Assembly: GCA_003566795.1 (NCBI GenBank)
Contig: PXBU01000346.1
Span: 1 to 17,594, forward strand
Length of the DNA stretch: 17,594 nucleotides
Direction: 5' to 3'
DNA from: Puniceicoccaceae bacterium
GTDB lineage: Bacteria; Verrucomicrobiota; Verrucomicrobiia; Opitutales; Coraliomargaritaceae
The position numbers and the translations under genes are program-made. Positions within the stretch are counted from its first letter, which is position 1; every line of letters begins with the position of its first letter. Shown piece by piece: positions 1 to 8,119 of the stretch. The notes below the pieces were generated by a model. That model was not told where the DNA came from, searched no databases, and saw nothing but the letters and a program-made list of their open reading frames with translations.

Positions 1-2
1 CG

Positions 3-734
3 GAGGCGATCCGTCGGCGGCTGTTGGCGCGGATGGGGGATGTGTCGGAGTATATGAAAGCGCTGAAGCAGCGCTTTTCGGTGTGGTTTAACCGCTCGCA
101 TGAACGCTTTGGTACGTTGTGGGCGGAGCGTTTTAAATCGGTGCTGGTGCAAGGGGAGGGGAATCCTTTGCAGACGATGGCGGCCTACATTGACCTGAAT
201 CCGGTGCGGGCGGGGCTGGTGGACGATCCGGTCGATTATCGCTTCTGTGGTTATGCGGAGGCGGTGGCGGGTTCGTGGCAAGCTCCTGCGACAGGCTCCC
301 TCCGGCACCCAGGCTCCGGCGGGCAGGCCGGACAGCGGGCGCGGCGGGGGATTCGGCTGATCTGGGGGGCGTATGCGGATGGGTCGGAACGGGCGCAGCA
401 GGTGTCGGTGGCGGAGGCTTTGCGGATGCACCGGGAGTTGATCTTTGGTAAGCGGGCGGGACAGCCGGGGCTTTCGGAAGCGGAGCGGGCGAAGGCCTTG
501 CAGGTGCTGGAGCAGGAAAAGGCGCTTTTGCCGCGGGCGACGGTGCTGCGCTGCCGGGTGCGTTACTTTACCGATGGGGCGATTCTGGGCAGCCAGGAGT
601 TTGTGCGCGGTTTTGTTGAGTCCTGGCAGCGGGAGAAGCGGCGGAAGCATCCACCGAAGGTGAACCGGATGCGTGGTGCCGATTGGCAGGATTTGGCGAC
701 GATTCAGGGCATGCGGCAGCGGGTGTTCGGGTAG
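3..734 (+). CDS. REP-associated tyrosine transposase (RAYT, Y1/IS200-like), 5' end cut by the window
   Basis: The reading frame is open from base 3, so the gene starts upstream of the window; the TTG at 24 is not a convincing start. The visible part matches the second half of a Y1 (HUH) transposase domain of the RAYT group: a helix with KALKQRFSVWFN, then GTLWAERFKSVLV, AAYIDLNPVRAGLV and a P-x-DYRF segment, all typical of the family. The HUH histidines would lie upstream and cannot be checked. A variable, Gly/Ala/Arg-rich linker (about 290-350) leads to a C-terminal domain containing RCRVRYFTDGAILGSQEFV, found in longer RAYTs. Known family role: single-strand nicking of REP palindromes; most RAYTs are single-copy domesticated genes. 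Where relatives often have Tyr in the helix (R-Y-x-x-Y-F-N), this protein has Phe (RFSVWFN), so the catalytic residue needs checking. Confidence 0.85.
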   Translation, partial: EAIRRRLLARMGDVSEYMKALKQRFSVWFNRSHERFGTLWAERFKSVLVQGEGNPLQTMAAYIDLNPVRAGLVDDPVDYRFCGYAEAVAGSWQAPATGSLRHPGSGGQAGQRARRGIRLIWGAYADGSERAQQVSVAEALRMHRELIFGKRAGQPGLSEAERAKALQVLEQEKALLPRATVLRCRVRYFTDGAILGSQEFVRGFVESWQREKRRKHPPKVNRMRGADWQDLATIQGMRQRVFG

Positions 735-842
735 CAGGAACACTCCCCGCATTGCATTGTTGGTCGCTTTGCCCTGTTCCATGGAGGCAACTGCACGACG
801 GGATGCTTTTTCCCTGTGGGCAAGGTCACTTTTTGAGCTGAT

Positions 843-2588
843 TTATCGCTGTTCCTGTCCGGTTTCGATATCGATGATCTTGAAGTTTTCGACGTGGTAA
901 ATTGGATCGGCACGGAAGGAGAGATGGGCACCGTAGCTGCGCTCGATTTCCAGTAGTAAGTCCTCGTCCTCAGTGCGGAGTCGTTCGAGATTGGTTGGGT
1001 GGAGGAGGACACGGAGGTTAATTTCCTTATCACGCCCGTCGCGTGCGCGCATGTGGCGGATCACGCTGATCAATCGTCGCTGAATCTCGACACTCATGGT
1101 GCGGGAGGATTTGACGGAGCCGCGACCGTTGCAGTACGGGCAGTCGGTATAGACGCCGCTGGAGTGGCTCTCGGAGTGGCGCTGACGCGTCATCTGCATG
1201 ATGCCCAGGGTCGAAATTTGGAGGATGTGGTTTTTGGCTTTGTCACCGGCCATTTCTCGCTTCATCCGCTGGTAGACCGCGTTACGGTCCTTCTTCGCCT
1301 TCATGTCGATGAAGTCGAGGATGACGAGGCCTCCGATGTTGCGCAGGCGCATTTGCCGGGCGATCTCGGTTGCGGCTTCCAAATTAACCTGCAGGATGAA
1401 GTCTTTACCATCCTTGCTCTTATTCTTGTGAGCACCGGTATTGACGTCGATGGAGATCAGGGCCTCGGTCTCTTCGATCACGATCTCGCCACCACTGGGC
1501 AGTGGCACGCAGCGCATGAAGGTTTGGGCGATCTGGCGTTCAATGTTGAAGCGCTCGAAGATGGGGATGTCCTCAGCAAAGCGATGGATCTTTGACTTTG
1601 AGCGCGGAGAGATGCGGGTGACTTCGTCGATGATACTATCGTAGTCCTCTTGCTTATCGACCATGACGCGGTCGATATCCTCAGTCAGGAAGTCGCGTAC
1701 TGTGCGGCCCACGATGTCCGGTTCGACATACAAGCAGGTGGGCTTTTTACTGTTTTCGATGCGCTCCTGGATGACTTCCCAGCGCTTCAGCAGAATGTGG
1801 AGGTCACGGATGAAGTAGCGGGCCTTTTTGCCTTCGCCTGCAGTGCGCACGATGATGCCCATTCCCTCCGGTAGTGTCAGGTCGCGGAGGATGCTCTTGA
1901 GGCGGCTGCGCTCTTTTTTGTCCTCGATCTTCCGGGAAATACCGAGGGTGCCGGTATGGGGCATGAGCACCAGAAACCGACCCGGTAGGGCGATATTGGT
2001 CGTGGTGCGTGGTCCTTTAGTGCCGATTTGGCCCTTGGTGATTTGGAGCACAATCTCGCTGCCGACCGGGTAGAGCTTGGGGATATCTTTGACCGTCACC
2101 TTCTCGGCCTCGCGCTTGCGCTGACTTTCGGACTTGTTGTCACGAACCACCTCGATGGTATTGTCTTTGGCTGCGGGAAGAATGTCCCAGTAGTGGAGGA
2201 AGGCATTCTTTTCTTCACCGATATCGACGAAGGCAGCTTTCAGGCCGGGTTCCAGATTCTGGATGCGGCCTTTAAAAATAGCTCCGACTTCGCGGGCTTC
2301 GCCGGTGCGCTCGACCTCGAATTTTTCCAGCACACCGTCTTTGAGCAGTGCGACACGTTTCTCGAGCGGCTCGGAATTGATGATCAGCTCGGTGTAGGCC
2401 TTTTTTTCACGTTTGATTGCTTTGGCGATACGGGTCAGCAGCGGTTGTTTTTTGGCACGCTCGGACGCTTTGTCCTTTAGTTCGCGCGTGTTGATTCGCT
2501 CAGCCTTTTTCTCGACTGGTGCCGAGGTCAGTTCCTCTGTGAATTGTTCGTCGTTATTGTTTGCAGATGATTCGTTGGTATTTTGCAT
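843..2588 (-). CDS. rng: Ribonuclease E/G family endoribonuclease
   Basis: A 581-residue single-strand-specific endoribonuclease acting in rRNA maturation and mRNA decay. Residues 1-60 form a polar, Lys/Glu-rich leader. An S1 RNA-binding domain follows at about 99-210 (VGAIFKGRIQNLEPGLKAAF, with a basic insert near 152-165), then the 5'-sensor/RNase H-like part and the DNase I-like catalytic core. The two magnesium-binding aspartates are visible: D381 in ISIDVNTG and D425 in LVILDFIDM. The zinc-link motif is CPYCNGRG (C483, C486), followed by the small C-terminal domain. There is no long disordered scaffold tail, so the architecture is nearer RNase G than proteobacterial RNase E. ATG at 2588 is the natural start. 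It lies 96 bp downstream of rodA on the same strand; rodA and rng also sit together in many bacterial mre/mrd clusters, so co-transcription is plausible. Confidence 0.95.
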   Translation of the reverse strand: MQNTNESSANNNDEQFTEELTSAPVEKKAERINTRELKDKASERAKKQPLLTRIAKAIKREKKAYTELIINSEPLEKRVALLKDGVLEKFEVERTGEAREVGAIFKGRIQNLEPGLKAAFVDIGEEKNAFLHYWDILPAAKDNTIEVVRDNKSESQRKREAEKVTVKDIPKLYPVGSEIVLQITKGQIGTKGPRTTTNIALPGRFLVLMPHTGTLGISRKIEDKKERSRLKSILRDLTLPEGMGIIVRTAGEGKKARYFIRDLHILLKRWEVIQERIENSKKPTCLYVEPDIVGRTVRDFLTEDIDRVMVDKQEDYDSIIDEVTRISPRSKSKIHRFAEDIPIFERFNIERQIAQTFMRCVPLPSGGEIVIEETEALISIDVNTGAHKNKSKDGKDFILQVNLEAATEIARQMRLRNIGGLVILDFIDMKAKKDRNAVYQRMKREMAGDKAKNHILQISTLGIMQMTRQRHSESHSSGVYTDCPYCNGRGSVKSSRTMSVEIQRRLISVIRHMRARDGRDKEINLRVLLHPTNLERLRTEDEDLLLEIERSYGAHLSFRADPIYHVENFKIIDIETGQEQR

Positions 2589-2684
2589 TGGTCTTGGTTT
2601 CCCTGGTTGTGAGGGAAGATCCCAAGTTCGTGCTGTATTCGTCGACGGTCTGGTGTGTTGGTGTGTGTAGGCGGTATTTCGAAA

Positions 2685-3938
<1,254 letters not shown>

Positions 3939-3955
3939 TGGTTTATTGAGTTTTC

Positions 3956-4018
3956 CGTTGTTCGTTGTTCGTTGGAGGGAGCTTGTAACAATCAACGCTC
4001 AACGAGCAACCTGTAACT
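3956..4018. repeat. Palindrome made of 7-bp units (CGTTGTT / inverted CAACG units)
   Basis: Nine consecutive 7-nt blocks in one phase: CGTTGTT, CGTTGTT, CGTTGGA, GGGAGCT, TGTAACA, ATCAACG, CTCAACG, AGCAACC, TGTAACT. The left blocks are the reverse complement of the right-hand theme (NNCAACG). As a result, 3957-3974 and 3993-4010 form an inverted repeat of 18 bp per arm with 15 matches, around an 18-nt loop. It fills the gap between the Nudix stop and the rodA start and overlaps the most upstream possible rodA start codon. Heptanucleotide arrays are known in other bacteria, for example the STRR repeats of cyanobacteria; relatedness is not implied. It may form a hairpin in the rodA leader RNA. 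Confidence 0.75.
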
Positions 4019-4024
4019 CTCGCT

Positions 4025-4486
4025 TCAATTGACGTCACCCAGGTAATTCGTGTTTGGCTCAAATCCTTCGTTGGTGAAGAACGATTTGATGACTTCCGGC
4101 AGGAAGCGGCGTGCTTGAATTTCGGGAAGTGGAATCCATTCGATGCCGACCTGCTTCTTGTCCACTTCGCTACCAGGACCGATATTCTCCGGGGCTGGCA
4201 GATGGCAGCGGAAGACGTTTTCCACTTGATGAAAGGCATGGTGGGTCTTGCGAAACTCATGATTCTTGCCGATATACTCGCGCACGTAGAGTAGTTCGCC
4301 GACTTCGACCTGCGTACCAATTTCCTCCATGCACTCCCTGCGGAGCCCCTCGCGCAGCGTTTCGCCGTGTCGCTGGCCTCCTCCAGGCAGGATATAAAAC
4401 ACTCCGGATTTATCGCGCATTTTGATGGTGAGCAATTTGTTCCGGTGGATGATAAGGGCCCGGGCTGCTATTCGGATGGATCGCAT
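4025..4486 (-). CDS. Nudix hydrolase
   Basis: A 153-residue protein with a complete Nudix box: a Gly, five residues, Glu, seven residues, then RECMEEIG, inside GGGQRHGETLREGLRRECM. This matches the consensus G-x5-E-x7-R-E-U-x-E-E-x-G-U, so the magnesium-binding Glu residues are intact. The family hydrolyses nucleoside diphosphates linked to another group. The substrate cannot be read from the sequence; the N-terminal IAARALIIHRNKLLTIKM resembles small housekeeping Nudix proteins that act on nucleotides or nucleotide sugars. It starts with ATG at 4486, preceded by an AT-rich stretch (4487-4540), and ends 86 bp upstream of the rodA GTG. It may therefore head a nudix-rodA-rng unit, interrupted by the 7-bp repeat palindrome. 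Confidence 0.9.
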   Translation of the reverse strand: MRSIRIAARALIIHRNKLLTIKMRDKSGVFYILPGGGQRHGETLREGLRRECMEEIGTQVEVGELLYVREYIGKNHEFRKTHHAFHQVENVFRCHLPAPENIGPGSEVDKKQVGIEWIPLPEIQARRFLPEVIKSFFTNEGFEPNTNYLGDVN

Positions 4487-4623
4487 AATAAAATTTTCAT
4501 AAAACCGATTTTGGGTGCCGTATGCGAATCAAAATCCGCGGTGCAGTTAAAAATTAGGCCAAAAGAGCTTTACGCCTGCCGCCTGCATCGAAAACTTATC
4601 GGAAGTCACTTCAATCATTAATT

Positions 4624-4956
4624 ATGGATCGTTTCTTGCAGCATTTTTCAGATTCTCCAGCAAGGCTCGCCTGGGTGGAGGCTAATTTGTCGGAGCCAGA
4701 GGCACTGCAGGCAATGTTGGAGGCAATCGATGAAAGCCCCTACAGCCCAAGGCAGTGGGTCGATGCCTTTCTGCTACTGGGGCAGTGGCTGGACGCACGC
4801 GGAAGGCGAGCCTCGTTTTACGATCAGTTGGGCTATGTGGGTTGTGCCTGCGAGGCCGTTGGCAGTGCGGCCAACCTGACCTCGCTAGCGACCGTTGTCA
4901 GCGAAATGCTGGATGCCCACGGTTTCTCCGCAGCTGAGCCGTCAGACGAGGGTTAG
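4624..4956 (+). CDS. Hypothetical protein, 110 residues, unrecognised
   Basis: A small acidic, mostly helical protein (begins MDRFLQHFSDSPARLAWVEA, ends AEPSDEG) with no signal peptide or membrane segment and no motif I recognise. The segment SPRQWVDAFLLLGQWLDARGR and the following YDQLGYVGCACEAVGS look like two or three amphipathic helices. It contains two cysteines in G-C-A-C, which could bind metal or be incidental. An ATG start follows an AT-rich leader, and the codon pattern is consistent with a real gene. It is convergent with the TPR gene at 4983 (26 bp apart) and divergent from the Nudix gene, so it appears to be a single-gene unit. No function is proposed. Confidence 0.65.
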   Translation: MDRFLQHFSDSPARLAWVEANLSEPEALQAMLEAIDESPYSPRQWVDAFLLLGQWLDARGRRASFYDQLGYVGCACEAVGSAANLTSLATVVSEMLDAHGFSAAEPSDEG

Positions 4957-4982
4957 CCCCGAAAAACTGAGTTGGAGCGCTA

Positions 4983-5822
4983 CTAATGCCGGGCGATTTC
5001 GTCCAGCACTTGTTGTTTGGACCTTTGCAGTCCGGGTGTTTGCACTTGCTGGGCGAGCTCGATGGCTGCTTCGATTCGGCCCAGCTTGCCCATTACCCGG
5101 GCGCGATGCAGATCGAGTATGTCGATGGAGAGTGGATCATCCGCTCCTTTTCTCATTTTGTTCCAATGCAGCAGTGCAGCCTGCCAATCCGGACTGCTGA
5201 GGTCGTAATAGGCCTCACCGAGCCGCATCTGCAGGTCGAATACATCCGGTTCAAGTGCGGCCGCCCGCCTGAAAGCTTTTAACATCTCCCGTTCCAGGGC
5301 ATCGCGGGTGAAGATGCGCTCTTCAATAAACATTTCGCGGAACTCGTGCAAAAGTTCTCCGATAGCGAAATTGTAGATTGCGGTCTCCGGCTCCAGCTCT
5401 ACCGCGCGCAAGTAGAAGGGTAGCGCCGCTTTACCCTTGCCGGCCTCCGCCAGATGGGTGCCGATTTGTTGCTTCACGACGGCAAGGTTCGGGTCGATCT
5501 CGTCGGCCTTGAGAAATGCGGCAAAGGCCTCGTCGCCCCTGCCCACCCGCCGGAGCAGCTTTCCGTAAAGGATCAGGGCATTTACATCTTGCGGGTGGTC
5601 GATCAGGTAGGCGCCGTAGGCTCCGATCAGGTTGGACAAGTGTCGCTCGATATCGTCAGGGCTGTAGAATTCAGGGTCCTCTGCGATTTTCCGGTAGATA
5701 TTTTCCTCGCGCAGAGCGATATCAGCCAAACGCCTATCTGCTGCGCTGGACTGGGCGGCGGACGTTGATACCGCTGCCAGGCAGAGTATCAGGATAGAAA
5801 GTAGTCGATAGGCCTTAAACAT
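4983..5822 (-). CDS. Secreted tetratricopeptide-repeat protein
   Basis: A 279-residue protein beginning MFKAYRLLSILILCLAAVST, a signal peptide with probable cleavage after SAA near residue 23. It is thus likely periplasmic or envelope-facing. TPR-like helix pairs are visible at about 81-113 (DVNALILYGKLLRRVGRGDEAF, AFLKADEIDP), 115-147 (VVKQQIGTHLAEAGKGKAAL, RAVELEP) and more weakly at 185-260 (AFRRAAALEPDVFDLQMRLG, YDLSSPDWQAALLHW). Such proteins usually act as protein-protein scaffolds; the partner is unknown. The frame stays open upstream to 6404, but that extension is antisense to the DtxR gene and does not resemble protein. The ATG at 5822, directly before the signal peptide, is the sensible start. 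It is divergent from the DtxR gene across a 141-bp region. Confidence 0.88.
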   Translation of the reverse strand: MFKAYRLLSILILCLAAVSTSAAQSSAADRRLADIALREENIYRKIAEDPEFYSPDDIERHLSNLIGAYGAYLIDHPQDVNALILYGKLLRRVGRGDEAFAAFLKADEIDPNLAVVKQQIGTHLAEAGKGKAALPFYLRAVELEPETAIYNFAIGELLHEFREMFIEERIFTRDALEREMLKAFRRAAALEPDVFDLQMRLGEAYYDLSSPDWQAALLHWNKMRKGADDPLSIDILDLHRARVMGKLGRIEAAIELAQQVQTPGLQRSKQQVLDEIARH

Positions 5823-5836
5823 CTGGATGTCGCAAT

Positions 5837-5848
5837 ATACTAGAGTAT
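5837..5848. promoter_or_regulatory. Short perfect palindrome in the divergent TPR/DtxR promoter region
   Basis: ATACT-AG-AGTAT is a perfect inverted repeat (5-bp arms, 2-bp spacer) in the only gap between the TPR gene and the DtxR gene. It is 15 bp upstream of the TPR start codon. It includes -10-like hexamers in both directions (TATACT on plus; TATATT on minus, 14 nt before the TPR ATG). It may be a promoter core or an operator. It is shorter than a classical DtxR/MntR box, so binding by the neighbouring regulator is only a guess. Confidence 0.3.
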
Positions 5849-5963
5849 GCCGGGGAAATACGGGAAGCACGAAAACACTGACAGGGAGCATTTTCTCATG
5901 TTTCAACTTTTGCGTGTCGGCCATTGTTTCGACTTGGCCTGAGGGCGGTTTGCGCAAATTGTT

Positions 5964-6635
5964 ATGGAAATGCCCAGTTCCACCGTCGAAGACTATATTA
6001 AACAGATCTACCTCCTTGAGGAAAAGGCCGCACAACCGGAGATTCCCATGGGCCAAGTGGCTGCGGCACTTGGAGTGGTGCCTGGCACCGCCACGACCAT
6101 GGTAAAGGCCCTGGCCGATGCCGGCTTGGTGGATTATGCCCCACGTGTCGGGGTGCAATTGAGCGGGCCGGGACGCAAACTCGCACTGCATGTGCTGCGG
6201 CGGCACCGTTTGATTGAGCAATTTCTGGTGGAAGTGCTCGGCTTCGATTGGTCGGAGGTGCATGAGGAGGCCGAACAACTGGAGCATGTTGTTTCGGACC
6301 GCTTGCTCGAAAGCCTGGACCAGTTGTTGGGGCATCCGACGGAAGACCCGCATGGGGATCCCATCCCCTCGGCCGAGGGCACCTTGGCGACTGGCAGCGT
6401 TCACTCGCTGGCCGACTGCGCGCTGGATGTCGAGTTGAGGGTGGAGCGGATACGCGATCAGGATGCCGGTTTTCTCAACTACATTGCCTCAGCTGGGCTC
6501 AACCCGGGGGTCAAAGTAAAGGTGACTGCCCGCAATGAAAGTGCCGAATCGGTGCAAGTGGAACTCGGGGCTGCTGGACAGCTCAGCCTGGGCTTTGGGG
6601 CCGCCGCCAAGGTGATGGTGCGTGAAAATAGTTAG
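5964..6635 (+). CDS. DtxR/MntR-family metal-dependent transcriptional regulator
   Basis: A 223-residue repressor of the iron/manganese-sensing DtxR family. Residues 5-62 are the winged helix-turn-helix (VEDYIKQIYLLEE, IPMGQVAAALGVVPGTATTMVKAL, GLVDYAPRVGVQLSGPG). Residues 63-135 form the metal-binding dimerisation domain with family-typical ligands: HRLIE (H81, E85), WSEVHEEAEQLEH (H100, H108) and HGDPIP (H130). Residues 145-221 are the SH3/FeoA-like C-terminal domain (VKVKVTARNESAESVQVELG, ending AAAKVMVREN), so this is the three-domain form. When loaded with metal such proteins repress uptake genes. No mntH or feoB gene is visible nearby, so its targets lie elsewhere or include the divergent TPR gene. 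ATG 5964 is used; ATG 5970 is an equally good alternative. No clear Shine-Dalgarno precedes it. Confidence 0.92.
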   Translation: MEMPSSTVEDYIKQIYLLEEKAAQPEIPMGQVAAALGVVPGTATTMVKALADAGLVDYAPRVGVQLSGPGRKLALHVLRRHRLIEQFLVEVLGFDWSEVHEEAEQLEHVVSDRLLESLDQLLGHPTEDPHGDPIPSAEGTLATGSVHSLADCALDVELRVERIRDQDAGFLNYIASAGLNPGVKVKVTARNESAESVQVELGAAGQLSLGFGAAAKVMVRENS

Positions 6636-6717
6636 GGCCGATAAAGTATTCGTTGACCCTACTGGTGCATTGCGTTGTGATTCCCGTCAACCTTACCAAC
6701 CTCAAAAATATCGTAAA

Positions 6718-8055
6718 ATGAGTCACGAAGTCGCCTACAGAAAACTTGCCCATGAAATGATTATGGCCGGGGTCAACGTTGCCGATCCGCGCCAGTCGAT
6801 CAGGGATAGCGTCAAACTCGATGGCGGCACCCTCCGCGTGCGTGACGATGTCTTTGCATTGAAGGATTACGATCGGGTGCTGCTATTTGGGGCGGGCAAA
6901 GCTGCCACGCCGATGTGCCAGGCCTTCGAGGAGATCGTGACTCCCGACGGAGGGCTCGCCATCACCAAGATTGGTGAAGAGATCTGTATCGCCGAGGTGA
7001 AGACGATACCGGTCAAGCGTGCCTACCACCCGGAGCCGCGCGCCGAGAATGCGGAATACTCCCGCGAGATTCTCGATATGATCGATAGCATCGGTGCGGA
7101 TGAGAAAGTTTTGGTTTTTCTGATGATCTCAGGTGGGGGCTCAGCCCTCTTTTCCTGCGCTCCGGAATCGGTGGGAATTGAAGATAAATTCAAGCTGAAC
7201 CAGTTGCTGATGAAGTGCGGTGCGCACATCCACGACATCAACACCATCCGCAAGCATTGCTCCGAAATCAAGGGGGGTAAATTCGGGCAGCGGGTGGCGG
7301 CTAAAGGTAGCACGCTGGTTTCGCTGATACTCTCCGACGTGGTGGGCGATGATCTGAGTGCGATCGCCTCTGGCCCGAGCTATAAGGATAACAGCACCTT
7401 TGAGGACGCTGTCCGCCTGATGAAGCAGTATGGCATCTGGGAGGAAGCACCCCAGTCCGTGCGCGAGCACATGGAGCGGGGGCTAGGTGACCCGTCGCTG
7501 GAGCCGCCGCGAGAAGTGCCCGAGGGCGTCTACAACTATTTGATCGGCAATAATCTGGCAGCGCTGGAGGCCGCCAAAGCGGTCGCTGAGAAGGCCGGGT
7601 TTCCGACAACGATTCTAACCAGCCAAAATACCGGTGAGGCCAAGATTGTGGCCAAAGCCTACATGGGGATCGCCAAGGAGATCCAGGATTCGCAAAACCC
7701 GGTGCAGGCACCGGCCTGCTTGATTGTGGGGGGTGAGATGATCGTCACCTTCGACTGGGAGGACCGCGATGGCTTCGGGCCGACCCGTGAATTTGTGCTA
7801 AGCTCGGCGCTCGAAATCCAGGGGCGCAGCAACATCGTTGTTGCCGGGTGCGATACCGACGGCGTGGATGGCGATGGTAAGGCAGGTGCGATTGCCGATG
7901 GGCATACCGTGAGCCGGGCGACGCTTGATGCGAAGCACTACCTGGATAAGCACGACGCGGAGATTTTCTTCGATAGTCTGGGCGACTCCATCGAGTTCGT
8001 CAGCATGACCAACGTGAATGACATTATTGTCATTTTAGTCGGCGAGCCTGAGTGA
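6718..8055 (+). CDS. Glycerate 2-kinase (DUF4147/MOFRL family)
   Basis: A 445-residue cytosolic kinase that phosphorylates D-glycerate to 2-phosphoglycerate with ATP, feeding glycerate from glyoxylate, tartronate or serine routes into lower glycolysis. Visible motifs are LLFGAGKAA (about 55-63), the phosphate-binding ISGGGSAL (137-144), INTIRKHCSEIKGGK (174-188), SLILSDVVGDDLSAIASGP (202-220), GGEM in the C-terminal domain (338-341) and the MOFRL signature GCDTDGVDGDGKAGAIADG (377-395). The family has been annotated in the past as hydroxypyruvate reductase (TtuD). The frame is open back to a GTG at 6622 that overlaps the DtxR gene, but those 32 residues are unlike the family; ATG 6718 gives the usual N terminus (MSHEVAYRKLAHEMIMAG). 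It is 82 bp downstream of the DtxR stop, and co-transcription is possible. Confidence 0.93.
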   Translation: MSHEVAYRKLAHEMIMAGVNVADPRQSIRDSVKLDGGTLRVRDDVFALKDYDRVLLFGAGKAATPMCQAFEEIVTPDGGLAITKIGEEICIAEVKTIPVKRAYHPEPRAENAEYSREILDMIDSIGADEKVLVFLMISGGGSALFSCAPESVGIEDKFKLNQLLMKCGAHIHDINTIRKHCSEIKGGKFGQRVAAKGSTLVSLILSDVVGDDLSAIASGPSYKDNSTFEDAVRLMKQYGIWEEAPQSVREHMERGLGDPSLEPPREVPEGVYNYLIGNNLAALEAAKAVAEKAGFPTTILTSQNTGEAKIVAKAYMGIAKEIQDSQNPVQAPACLIVGGEMIVTFDWEDRDGFGPTREFVLSSALEIQGRSNIVVAGCDTDGVDGDGKAGAIADGHTVSRATLDAKHYLDKHDAEIFFDSLGDSIEFVSMTNVNDIIVILVGEPE

Positions 8056-8063
8056 TCCTATGT

Positions 8064-8098
8064 TCAGAGGCCAGAGGGCAGAAGACAGAGGGCAGAAT
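8064..8098. repeat. Array of five 7-bp units, consensus NCAGARG
   Basis: Five contiguous heptamers, TCAGAGG, CCAGAGG, GCAGAAG, ACAGAGG, GCAGAAT, follow one consensus with position 1 fully variable and position 6 A or G. They fill the gap between the convergent glycerate kinase and M48 peptidase genes, starting 8 bp after the kinase stop. No palindrome or U-run is present, so it is not an intrinsic terminator. Its unit length equals that of the array at 3956-4018 although the sequence differs. Confidence 0.75.
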
Positions 8099-8119
8099 AA
8101 TGCCAGTAATGCTGATGCC

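Noticed and set aside
735..842. Possible terminator between the RAYT and ribonuclease genes (TTGCC...GGCAA and CCATGG)
   Set aside because: The stem is only 5 bp with a 12-nt loop and no U-run is placed next to it on either strand.
704..1033. Minus-strand frame overlapping the 3' end of the RAYT and ribonuclease genes
   Set aside because: It is out of frame with the ribonuclease gene, overlaps its C-terminal codons, and encodes no recognisable motif.
999..1595. Long open frame (198 codons) on the plus strand
   Set aside because: It lies wholly antisense to the ribonuclease E/G gene, whose product has all family motifs; the frame is open only because of codon bias.
5823..6404. Upstream extension of the TPR protein frame
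   Set aside because: It is antisense to the DtxR gene and precedes an obvious signal peptide; the translated extension has no protein-like features.
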